Assembly (NCBI GenBank): GCA_022563285.1
Contig: JADFNQ010000074.1
Location: 1-6,711, forward strand
Direction: 5' to 3'
Source: Chloroflexota bacterium
GTDB lineage: Bacteria; Chloroflexota; Dehalococcoidia; SM23-28-2; RBG-16-64-32
Length of the DNA stretch: 6,711 nt
The notes beneath the pieces are model-generated. The model had not been told where the DNA came from, did no database searches, and was given only the letters and a program-made list of their open reading frames with translations. The position numbers and the translations under genes are program-made. Positions 1 to 6,322 of the stretch are shown one piece after another (the first letter of the stretch is position 1; every line of letters begins with the position of its first letter).

Positions 1-1299
1 TTGAAAGAGCAGACCGCTCCCCTGGTCTTCAGCAGCGCTGACGACGATACGAAGCTGGTAATCGAAGGGGGCAGGCCGCTGCGGGGGAGCGTATCCGTCA
101 GCGGCTCCAAGAACGCCACGATGGGCGCCATGGCGGCGGCCCTGCTGGTGGCGGAAGACTGCCATCTGGAGAACGTTCCCGCCATCGGCGACGTGGGGCA
201 CATGGCGGAGGTCCTGCGCAGCCTGGGCGTTACCGTTGAGCCAACGTCTGAGCACAGCCTGCGCATCAACGCCTCCAAGCTGACAGGCACTTCCCCCCCG
301 ACAGAGCTGGTGGGGAGCCTGCGCGCCAGCTTTCTCGTAATGGGGGCGTTGCTGGCCCGGTTGGGCTCTGCCGGCTGCTCCCCGCCGGGGGGCGACGTCA
401 TCGGCCAGCGTCCCATCGATGTGCACCTGGCGGGGTTCGAGGCGATGGGCGCCCGCGTCGGCCGCGAGGGCGAGAAGTACGTTGTGGAAACGGATGGGCT
501 TAATGGCGCCCGCATCTTCGCGGACTATCCCAGCGTGCTGGGCACGCAGAACCTGATGCTGGCCGCCGCCACCGCCCGCGGCACCACCACCATCGTCAAC
601 GCGGCCGCGGAGCCGGAGGTGCAGGGGCTGGCCGCCATGCTCAACGGGATGGGGGCGCGTATCGGCGGCGTGGGCACCCACACCGTGACAATCGAAGGTG
701 TGGAGGCGCTGCGCGGCACCACCTATCGAATAATCCCTGACCGCCTTGAGGCGGGCACCTTCGCCATTGCGGCCGCGATCACCGGCGGCCGGGTGGAGAT
801 TCAGGGCGTTCTGCTGGATCACCTCTTCTCCTTCATCGCCAAGATGCGGCAAGTCGGCGTAACGATGGAGGAGGACGGGGATACCCTCAGAGTGTGGCGA
901 GACGGTGAGCTGCGGGCGATCACAGTACAGGCACTCCCTTACCCGGGACTGGCCACCGACCTCCAGGCGCCGATGGCGGTGCTCCTCACCCAGGCCCGCG
1001 GCGTGAGCTACATACACGAGCGGGTGTTCGATAATAGGCTGCTGTACGTGAGCGAACTGCGCAAAATGGGCGCGGAGGTAGTGACGACGGGCACCACCAC
1101 TGCTATCATTAGCGGGCCGACCCCGCTCCTCGGCTCCAGCGTCAGGGCCCTGGACGTACGGGCAGGCGCGGCGCTCATCCTGGCCGGCCTGACGGCTGGC
1201 GGCCGCACAGAGGTGGCCGACGTGTATCATGTTGACCGTGGCTACGAGCGCATCGGCGATAAGCTGCGGGAGCTCGGGGCGGTGATCGAGAGGGTGTGA
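1..1299 (+). CDS. murA: UDP-N-acetylglucosamine 1-carboxyvinyltransferase (MurA), Asp-loop variant
   Basis: This enzyme transfers enolpyruvate from PEP to UDP-GlcNAc, the first committed cytoplasmic step of peptidoglycan synthesis. The 432 residues cover the whole two-domain EPT fold. Family landmarks are SGSKNA (Lys37, Asn38), LRAS (Arg108), IGQRPID (Arg137), the EPEV segment near 204-207, DRLEAGTF near 247-254, ATDLQAP (Asp320, the likely general base) and DRGYERI (Arg413). The active-site loop reads PPGGDVIG, so Asp132 stands where E. coli MurA has Cys115. Known Asp variants (for example in mycobacteria and Chlamydia) remain active but resist fosfomycin. The TTG at base 1 is the only start candidate in the window ahead of the conserved core. 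It gives about 18 residues more than typical MurA, and an upstream start outside the window cannot be excluded. The TGA stop is one base before mreB, so the two are probably co-transcribed. Family assignment is very secure; the exact start is not. Confidence 0.96.
   Translation: MKEQTAPLVFSSADDDTKLVIEGGRPLRGSVSVSGSKNATMGAMAAALLVAEDCHLENVPAIGDVGHMAEVLRSLGVTVEPTSEHSLRINASKLTGTSPPTELVGSLRASFLVMGALLARLGSAGCSPPGGDVIGQRPIDVHLAGFEAMGARVGREGEKYVVETDGLNGARIFADYPSVLGTQNLMLAAATARGTTTIVNAAAEPEVQGLAAMLNGMGARIGGVGTHTVTIEGVEALRGTTYRIIPDRLEAGTFAIAAAITGGRVEIQGVLLDHLFSFIAKMRQVGVTMEEDGDTLRVWRDGELRAITVQALPYPGLATDLQAPMAVLLTQARGVSYIHERVFDNRLLYVSELRKMGAEVVTTGTTTAIISGPTPLLGSSVRALDVRAGAALILAGLTAGGRTEVADVYHVDRGYERIGDKLRELGAVIERV
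1288..1294 (+). promoter_or_regulatory. Shine-Dalgarno for the mreB GTG start
   Basis: GAGAGGG lies inside the last codons of murA, six bases before the GTG at 1301. It supports the GTG start, which is also required to retain the first beta strand (residues FGKRIGVDLG). Placing the signal within murA suggests translational coupling of the pair. Confidence 0.6.
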
Positions 1300-1300
1300 G

Positions 1301-2329
1301 GTGTTCGGAAAGCGAATTGGTGTAGACCTGGGCACGGCCAACGTCCTGGTCTACGTTAAAGGTAAGGGGATCGTTAGCTCGGAGCCCGCGGTGGTGGCGG
1401 TGGCCCAGCGGGACAATACCATCGTCGCCGTGGGGAACGAAGCCCGGGATATGCTGGGCCGCACGCCGGGCGCCATTCAGGTGATCCGACCGATGCGTGA
1501 CGGGGTCATCGCCGATTACCTGACCACCGAAGCGATGCTCCGCTACTTCCTCGGCAAGGTCAACGGGCGTTTCCCCTTGGTGAAGCCGGAGGTGATGATC
1601 TGCGTGCCCGCAGGCGTGACCGGAGTGGAGCAGCGAGCGGTGCAGGACGCCTGCGAGGCGGCGGGGGCCCGTCGGCCTGCCCATGTCATCTCGGAGCCAC
1701 TGGCCGCGGCCATCGGGGCCCGTATCCCCGTCAGCGCGCCGCAGGGCCATATGATAGTGGACATCGGCGGTGGACGCGCCGAGGCGGCGGTCATCTCCAT
1801 GTACGGGATCGTCGTCAGTGAGTCCGTGCGGGTGGCCGGGGACAGGCTGGACGACGCCATAGCCGGCCATATCAAGCGTCGTAATAACCTCCACATCGGC
1901 GACCGTACGGCGGAGGAGCTAAAGATCGCCATCGGCAGCGCCCTGCCCCTTGAGGAGGAACTCACCTTCGACGTGCGCGGGCGGGATCAGATCTCCGGCC
2001 TTCCCAAGACGCTAACCATCACCGGTGAGGACGTGTGTCAGGCTATCCATGATCCCCTGCAGGCGATCCTGGGCACCGTTCGCTCCGTTCTGGAACGGAC
2101 GCCTCCGGAGCTCGCTTCGGACATAATCGACCGGGGGATAGTGCTTACCGGCGGGACGGCGCTCCTGCGCAACCTGGACCGGCTGATCACTCAGGAGATC
2201 GGCATCCCCTGCTACGTAGCCGAGAATCCGATGGACTGTGTGGCGATAGGGGCTGGAATAGCCCTGGAGCACCTGGACCTGATCCAGCGGGCGCAGCCGC
2301 CCGAGGGTGAGTGGATGGTCAGCCTCTAG
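1301..2329 (+). CDS. mreB: Rod-shape-determining actin homologue MreB (divergent MreB/Mbl-type)
   Basis: This is a bacterial actin that polymerises on ATP under the cytoplasmic membrane and guides the elongation machinery of cell-wall synthesis. At 342 residues it has normal length for the family. The order of motifs is canonical: phosphate-1 loop DLGTAN (9-14), VKGKGIV (19-25), RPMRDGVIADY (63-73), EPLAAAIGA (132-140, with Glu132 matching the catalytic-region Glu), phosphate-2 loop DIGGG (154-158), VAGDRLDDAI (178-187), DIIDRGIVLTGG (274-285) and AENPMDCVAIGAGIALE (307-323). Several normally near-invariant residues differ: GTANV for GTANT, IGGGRAE for IGGGTTE and TGGTALL for TGGGALL. The start is GTG with a good ribosome site, one base after murA. 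No mreC or mreD follows; the next gene is rex on the other strand. The protein is clearly MreB-like, but it could be a secondary paralogue (Mbl-like) rather than the main shape actin. Confidence 0.94.
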   Translation: MFGKRIGVDLGTANVLVYVKGKGIVSSEPAVVAVAQRDNTIVAVGNEARDMLGRTPGAIQVIRPMRDGVIADYLTTEAMLRYFLGKVNGRFPLVKPEVMICVPAGVTGVEQRAVQDACEAAGARRPAHVISEPLAAAIGARIPVSAPQGHMIVDIGGGRAEAAVISMYGIVVSESVRVAGDRLDDAIAGHIKRRNNLHIGDRTAEELKIAIGSALPLEEELTFDVRGRDQISGLPKTLTITGEDVCQAIHDPLQAILGTVRSVLERTPPELASDIIDRGIVLTGGTALLRNLDRLITQEIGIPCYVAENPMDCVAIGAGIALEHLDLIQRAQPPEGEWMVSL

Positions 2330-2966
2330 CGGCCGTAATCGTGGGGCGGGGAGAGCTCTTCAGGTAGTAGGTCATACTCTGTAGCGCCAGCACTGGCTCG
2401 ATGCGTTTCAGATGGACCCCGTCCGGCACATGGGCGGCGATGGGCGCGTAGTTGAGAATGCCGCGGACGCCGCACTTCACCAGCGTATCGATGACATCCT
2501 GAGCGAACTCCGCGGGGACGGCGACGATCCCGACATCCACGGGGGCTTTCGATAGGACATTCTCCAGGTCTCTGGTGTCTTTCACTATCAGGCTGTTAAT
2601 CCTCTGGCCGATCCTGTCAGGGCTGGCGTCAAACGCCTCCACGATGCGGAACCCCTGAGGGGAGAAACCTTCGTAGCCCAGGATGGCGCGGCCCAGCTTG
2701 CCGACGCCCACAAGGGCCATGCGCCACTGCCTGTCCAGGCCAAGGATGCGGTGCAACTCATCCAGCAGCTTCTGAACGTTGTAGCCGCGTCCCTGCTTGC
2801 CGAAGCGGCCGAAGTAGCTGAGGTCTTTCCGGATCTGGGCGGGCGTTACCCCCAGGCGAGTACCCAACTCCTGGGAGCTGACTACGTCCCGTCCTTCGGT
2901 CTGTAGCGATGACAGGGCACGGGTGTAGAGGGGGAGGCGGTCTATGACTACGGGCGGTATCTCCAT
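2319..2966 (-). CDS. rex: Redox-sensing transcriptional repressor Rex
   Basis: Rex is a homodimeric DNA-binding protein that reads the cytoplasmic NADH/NAD+ ratio. NADH binding releases it from operators of fermentation, respiration and redox genes. The 215 residues match the usual length of about 210. Residues 1-80 form the winged-helix domain, with the recognition segment TPAQIRKDLSYFGRFG at 41-56 and a following QGRGYNV turn. Residues 82-200 form the Rossmann domain, with the glycine-rich GVGKLG loop (87-92), the strand ending in AFD (Asp113, NADH selectivity), VPAEFAQ (150-156), and GVRGILNYAP (166-175). The ATG at 2966 has GGAGT nine bases upstream. The 3' end overlaps the convergent mreB end by 11 bases, leaving no room for a dedicated terminator. 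Expression is likely driven by the promoter at 3045-3074, with possible self-repression through the adjacent inverted repeat. Confidence 0.96.
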   Translation of the reverse strand: MEIPPVVIDRLPLYTRALSSLQTEGRDVVSSQELGTRLGVTPAQIRKDLSYFGRFGKQGRGYNVQKLLDELHRILGLDRQWRMALVGVGKLGRAILGYEGFSPQGFRIVEAFDASPDRIGQRINSLIVKDTRDLENVLSKAPVDVGIVAVPAEFAQDVIDTLVKCGVRGILNYAPIAAHVPDGVHLKRIEPVLALQSMTYYLKSSPRPTITAARG

Positions 2967-3044
2967 AAAGGTTTCACTCCGTGTTTATCTATTAACTCTA
3001 TGGGGTGCTTCGCCAGCGTCTATCGCTTGCTAGTGGCTGAGCAT

Positions 3045-3074
3045 CTTATAGCATTCCCTGAAAGTCTCAGTCAA
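3045..3074 (-). promoter_or_regulatory. Predicted sigma70-type promoter for rex
   Basis: On the minus strand a -35 box TTGACT (3074 to 3069) is followed after 18 bases by a -10 box TATAAG (3050 to 3045). Each matches the consensus at five of six positions. Transcription would begin near 3038, giving a leader of about 70 bases before the rex ATG at 2966. In such a GC-rich region a chance pair this good and correctly oriented is unlikely, but no transcript data are available. Confidence 0.6.
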
Positions 3075-3076
3075 GG

Positions 3077-3098
3077 GTTTGTGCTCACAATTACAAAC
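3077..3098. promoter_or_regulatory. Candidate Rex operator / inverted repeat beside the rex promoter
   Basis: The sequence has outer arms GTTTGT and ACAAAC separated by 10 bases. Nested in it is a second, offset inverted repeat TTGTG-CT-CACAA (3079-3090). It sits two bases upstream of the rex -35 box. Known Rex operators have the form TTGTGAA-spacer-TTCACAA, so the TTGTG/CACAA halves are right, but the internal AA/TT and the usual spacer are missing. The placement fits autoregulation of rex, and the site could also affect the divergent ATPase gene. Calling it a Rex site is inference; the inverted repeat itself is plainly present. Confidence 0.45.
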
Positions 3099-3223
3099 TT
3101 CGGGCTGGCCAGCAGCCATCTCGGGCCCCTCGGCCGGTTCCGTCTACGCTAGGTAACGCAACCGCCGCAGGAGGCGTCTTAACCTGTGATAGCCGTATCA
3201 GCGCAAGGCCAGGAGTAACCGAT

Positions 3224-4750
3224 ATGGAGAGCAGACAGGCGTCCGAGGAAGAGCTTCCCGAGGGCGAGTCCAACGACAGGGTGGTTGAGTCGCGGCGGCC
3301 GCCGCCTATGTTTCGTCGAGAGAACTTCCACCGTGGTGATGGGCTCGGCCCGCTCCTTGACGATGACATGATGAAAGATGTAGCCGGTGAGTCGACAGCG
3401 ACGGCCCTGGGCAACGTCGCCAGTTCCCTTGAGGCCGATCCGCCCGCGACGACCGAATCGAAGGATTCGACCTTGCCAGAGCAGCCGCGCGCGCTGGTGG
3501 AGGTAGGGCTCTCCAAGGCGTTCCTTACCGACCTGACGCTCAAGATAATGCACTACTCCGGCACTCCCTCGGCCGCGCAGCTCATGCGCAGGCTAGGGCT
3601 GGGTCAGTCTATGGTGCAGCAGATACTTCGGACCCTGCAGGAAGAGCGCCTATGTGAGGTCCTGAGCCAGTCTGACCTGTTCACGGGCAACTATCGGTAC
3701 CGTCTCTCGGAGCGGGGGACTGCCAGAGCGGCGGAGGCGCTGGAGCGCACGCGCTACGCCGGCCCTGTACCAGTTACCGCCGAGCAGTACGCCGAGGTCA
3801 TACGGGCACAGCAGAAACGGCGTCAGGCGCCGTCACCCGCACGCATCAAAGCGATCCTTGACGATTTCGTCCTGGCGCCTGAAGTAGCCGACGCGGTGTC
3901 CCGCGCCCTTTACTCCGGCAAGACTGCGATGCTCCACGGCCCCTCCGGCAGCGGCAAGACCAGCATACTGGAGGGGTACGCCAGGAGCCTTGACGGCGTT
4001 GTCTTGGTGCCCTACGCCCTGTACGTGTACGGACAGGTCATCCGGGTGTTCGATCCGTCCATTCACGAGCCGGTAGAGGATGCCGATGATGGGAACGCGG
4101 TCAAGGACGATGGGAAGCTGGACCGTCGCTGGGCCCTCGTGCGCCGACCGACCGTTGTCCTCGGCTCGGAGATCGGTCAGGAGTCCCTGGAGCTCGCCTA
4201 TGATCCCCAGGCCCGCTTCTACCAGGCCCCTCCGCACATGAAGGCCCAGGGGGGTGTCCTTGTAGTCGATGACCTCGGCCGTCAGAAGACGGAGGCTCGC
4301 GAGTTGATGGCCCGCTGGCTCATACCCGTGGAGCGCGGCTGGGACAGCCTCAGCCTTATCACTGGTGAGAAGCTCACCATCCCGTTCGATATTCAGCTCT
4401 TGTTCGCAACCAACCGGTCGCTGGATCAGCTTGCCGATGACGCTCTCATGAGGAGGATACTGTACAAGCTGGAGATACCCAGCCCCGGTCCCGAGGAGTT
4501 TGCGGAGATACTGCGCCAGCTCTGCCACCAGCGGAACGTGCAGGTGCCGGAGGGCGCGATTGAGCGCATGGTCGAGCGGCTGTACAGCCAGTCGGGCGAG
4601 AAGCCCCGGGCCGCCTACGCCCGTGACCTTCTGGAAGTGGTCATTGAGGGTGCGGCCTATGACGGGCAGGAGCCCGTACTGGATGAGGAGTCCTTTGAGC
4701 GGGCGCTGAAGCTGTTCATGAGCCATCAGGGAGGCGGCGAAGCGGCCTAG
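3224..4750 (+). CDS. AAA+ ATPase with N-terminal winged-helix-like region, function unknown
   Basis: This is a 508-residue predicted soluble ATPase. Residues 1-90 are polar, acidic and proline-rich, and probably disordered. Residues 97-170 look like a winged-helix domain (helices around AAQLMRRLGLGQSMVQQILRTL, then a wing ending YRYRLSERG). Residues 205-500 form an AAA+ module: Walker A GPSGSGKT (239-246, Lys245), a block VYGQVIRVFDP (268-278), FYQAPPHMKAQGG (332-344), Walker B VLVVDDLGRQ (345-354, Asp349/Asp350), sensor 1 FATN (394-397), a likely arginine finger at Arg410/Arg411 and a sensor-2-like region near KPRAAYARDLLE (460-471). I recall similar conserved ATPases loosely labelled as chaperone-like and linked to Flp pilus assembly, but nothing here shows such a role. 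No transmembrane segment is evident. The ATG has AGGAG eight bases upstream (3211-3215). The gene is divergent from rex, and its stop overlaps the convergent hydrolase gene by four bases. Confidence 0.88.
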   Translation: MESRQASEEELPEGESNDRVVESRRPPPMFRRENFHRGDGLGPLLDDDMMKDVAGESTATALGNVASSLEADPPATTESKDSTLPEQPRALVEVGLSKAFLTDLTLKIMHYSGTPSAAQLMRRLGLGQSMVQQILRTLQEERLCEVLSQSDLFTGNYRYRLSERGTARAAEALERTRYAGPVPVTAEQYAEVIRAQQKRRQAPSPARIKAILDDFVLAPEVADAVSRALYSGKTAMLHGPSGSGKTSILEGYARSLDGVVLVPYALYVYGQVIRVFDPSIHEPVEDADDGNAVKDDGKLDRRWALVRRPTVVLGSEIGQESLELAYDPQARFYQAPPHMKAQGGVLVVDDLGRQKTEARELMARWLIPVERGWDSLSLITGEKLTIPFDIQLLFATNRSLDQLADDALMRRILYKLEIPSPGPEEFAEILRQLCHQRNVQVPEGAIERMVERLYSQSGEKPRAAYARDLLEVVIEGAAYDGQEPVLDEESFERALKLFMSHQGGGEAA

Positions 4751-5616
4751 ACAACGCCCGCTACAAACCTCTCTATACCCTTCGCCAGCTCCCACGGCCG
4801 CTGCAGCGGCACATCATGGATGGTGTCCCTCATCCAGGCCACCTGGATCGAAGGCCCGCGTTCCTCCGCCAGCGCCACGGCCTTCTGCTTCTGTTCCATC
4901 CAGATCGCGTTACGCGGGTCCTGGTGGTCGCGCGCGGTCGGCATGAGGAGGGCGGGACAGCGCAGGCCGGGCCAGAGGGCGGATGGCTTATGCTCCCACA
5001 GCGATCTCAGTATCTTGAGGTGGTTCTCGCGGCTGAGATGCGGGTGGATCGTCTTGTCCTCATCGATGCGGAAGTTGGCCAGAACTATCTCCTGAACCTC
5101 GTCGCTCCAGACTTCCGCCAGGCCAGGCCAGTTGCGGGCCCCCTGGAGGAACGCCTCCAGCTTCAGCCCGGCCAGGGGCGGCGGCGACATCATCTCCAGC
5201 GCCCGCTCCCAGGTCATGTCAGGGAAGGCGGAGATCTCCAGGAAGCCCCCGTCCACCAGCACCAGCCAGGACGCGGCGTCCGGCTGGTCGGCGGCGAACT
5301 GGAGGGCGACGTTCGCGCCCCAGGAGTGGCCTACCAGCCCCGGCCGCTCCAGGTCTAGCGCCTGTATGAAGGCCTGTAGGTCGCTGGTGAGGGACTGAAA
5401 GTCGTACCCCCCGTCCGGCTTGTCGCTGAGGCCATGGCCGCGCTGGTCCAGCGCCAGGACACGGAACCGCCGGGCCAGCAAGGGAGCGGTCAGGTCCCAG
5501 ATGCGAGAGTTGGACGCCAGGCCGTGCAGGAGGAGAAGCGGCTCTCCCCGGCCGCCCCAATCACGGTAGTGGAAGCTGAGGCCGCGCAGGTCCACGAACG
5601 CGTCTCTGGGCGTCAC
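4747..5616 (-). CDS. Alpha/beta-fold hydrolase
   Basis: This is a 289-residue cytoplasmic serine hydrolase of the alpha/beta superfamily, typical length, without a signal peptide. Visible parts are the oxyanion-hole segment LLLLHGLASNSRIW (27-40) and ALDQRGHGLSDKP (55-67), typical of the epoxide hydrolase/esterase/C-C hydrolase branch. The nucleophile elbow is GHSWG (96-100) with Ser98. A lid region of about residues 128-205 is rich in Trp and Leu. Asp230 in TARDHQDP is the likely acid and His267 in TIHDVPLQRP the likely base, so the triad appears complete. The substrate cannot be read from sequence. The GTG start overlaps the stop of the upstream 2H phosphoesterase gene in a GTGA arrangement, indicating translational coupling. 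It is the last gene of the leftward operon and ends convergently against the AAA+ ATPase gene. Confidence 0.92.
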   Translation of the reverse strand: MTPRDAFVDLRGLSFHYRDWGGRGEPLLLLHGLASNSRIWDLTAPLLARRFRVLALDQRGHGLSDKPDGGYDFQSLTSDLQAFIQALDLERPGLVGHSWGANVALQFAADQPDAASWLVLVDGGFLEISAFPDMTWERALEMMSPPPLAGLKLEAFLQGARNWPGLAEVWSDEVQEIVLANFRIDEDKTIHPHLSRENHLKILRSLWEHKPSALWPGLRCPALLMPTARDHQDPRNAIWMEQKQKAVALAEERGPSIQVAWMRDTIHDVPLQRPWELAKGIERFVAGVV

Positions 5617-6311
5617 GGCCCCTCCAACGGCAGCTCGTGCTTCTCTACGCGCCCTGGAGCCCCCTCGTGCTGGGGCAGTACGTAGAGCTCCAGCCGATGG
5701 ACACGGAAGCGCCCGAAGTCCGTCTCGCGCTCTCTCTGGACCAGCTCGACGATCTCCTCCAGGCGGTCGTCGCGGGCGTACTGAGTCAGGGAGATGTGGG
5801 GCAGCAGATCGTGCCCGTCCAGGTAACGCTCCGGGAGTTCCGGCATGGCGGAGCGAAGGACGCCACCCAGCTCCAGGCCGCGGCCGCCGTCGTAGGGAAC
5901 GGCGACGACGACCTCGCGAAAGGTGTTGAGACCGCGGACAGCTACCTCAAACGGGCCCAGGCCGCCGACGGCCCTGCGACCCTTCTCCAGCGCCTCCGAG
6001 ATAAAAGGCTCCGGCAGCAGCCGTGGGGGATCGGGGTTGCCGTTGGTGAGCAGAACGGGCGGCACGATGGTGATGTGCCAGTAGTCCGGCGGGAAGGCGG
6101 TGGTTGCGCCCGTAGCCTCCAACCGCTTGGCGACCTCCTGCAACCGGCGGCGGACCGCCGCATCGTCAACGGGTATTACGAAGCCGGCCATGGCGGTGAC
6201 CCCGGGAGGTAGAGGCAGCCGGCCCGTCCAGGGTGAGACCGCTGGGCGGCAGCGGAACTCCTCCCAGATCGCCTGATGGCGATCAGCCGTCTCCTGGTCG
6301 GCTTCGTTCAT
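5613..6311 (-). CDS. 2H phosphoesterase / 2'-5' RNA ligase-like protein
   Basis: The product is a 232-residue protein of the 2H phosphoesterase superfamily, which includes 2'-5' RNA ligases (LigT/ThpR) and cyclic-phosphodiesterases that open 2',3'-cyclic phosphates. The two signature motifs are present: HITI at 79-82 (after PPDYW) and HISL at 172-175 (after DLLP). They are spaced as expected for the bilobed fold, and both catalytic His residues are retained. The physiological substrate is unknown for most family members. The start is ambiguous. The ATG at 6311 begins 11 bases after the upstream LLM stop and its first 40 codons look coding (GC-rich third positions, an IWEEFRCRPA segment), but its ribosome site is poor. 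An internal ATG at 6191 gives a 192-residue protein starting directly at the family core (MAGFVIPVDD). I chose 6311. The TGA overlaps the hydrolase GTG. Confidence 0.85.
   Translation of the reverse strand: MNEADQETADRHQAIWEEFRCRPAVSPWTGRLPLPPGVTAMAGFVIPVDDAAVRRRLQEVAKRLEATGATTAFPPDYWHITIVPPVLLTNGNPDPPRLLPEPFISEALEKGRRAVGGLGPFEVAVRGLNTFREVVVAVPYDGGRGLELGGVLRSAMPELPERYLDGHDLLPHISLTQYARDDRLEEIVELVQRERETDFGRFRVHRLELYVLPQHEGAPGRVEKHELPLEGP
5619..5625 (-). promoter_or_regulatory. Shine-Dalgarno for the hydrolase GTG start
   Basis: Read on the minus strand, GGAGGGG precedes the GTG at 5616 by about two to four bases and lies within the final codons of the 2H phosphoesterase gene. Together with the 4-base stop/start overlap it supports GTG as the true start. 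Confidence 0.6.
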
Positions 6312-6322
6312 ATGGGCGGTAG

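Larger units (their letters stand above)
2967..3223. other. Divergent intergenic region between rex and the AAA+ ATPase gene
   Basis: These 257 bases are the only sizeable noncoding stretch in the window. From left to right they hold the rex ribosome site (2976-2980), the rex promoter (3045-3074), an inverted repeat (3077-3098) and a 10-base palindrome GCTGGCCAGC (3104-3113). Then come an unassigned strong Shine-Dalgarno-like AGGAGG (3169-3174) and the ribosome site of the ATPase gene, AGGAG (3211-3215). The left half is visibly richer in A and T than the flanking genes. I found no convincing sigma70 promoter on the + strand for the ATPase gene. Confidence 0.7.

Noticed and set aside
1175..1894. 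239-codon minus-strand open frame across the murA/mreB junction
   Set aside because: It is antisense to two secure genes, has low-complexity His/Arg/Gly-rich composition and resembles no family. It is a by-product of GC-rich codon use.
2084..2099. Perfect inverted repeat TCCGTTC-TG-GAACGGA
   Set aside because: It lies inside conserved mreB coding sequence (the RSVLERT segment) with no T-run or promoter context, so it is best explained by codon use.
2319..2345. Possible bidirectional terminator between convergent mreB and rex
   Set aside because: The genes overlap by 11 bases, and no GC-rich hairpin followed by a T-run is visible on either strand.
3081..3152. 23-codon GTG open frame in the rex/ATPase intergenic region
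   Set aside because: It overlaps the inverted repeat, has a poorly spaced ribosome site and shows no coding signature.
3833..4795. 320-codon minus-strand open frame opposite the AAA+ ATPase gene
   Set aside because: The opposite strand encodes a protein with complete AAA+ motifs. The antisense product shows no domain, and long antisense frames are expected at this GC content.
4816..5358. 180-codon plus-strand open frame opposite the hydrolase gene
   Set aside because: It is antisense to the alpha/beta hydrolase, which has an intact catalytic triad, and the product lacks recognisable motifs.
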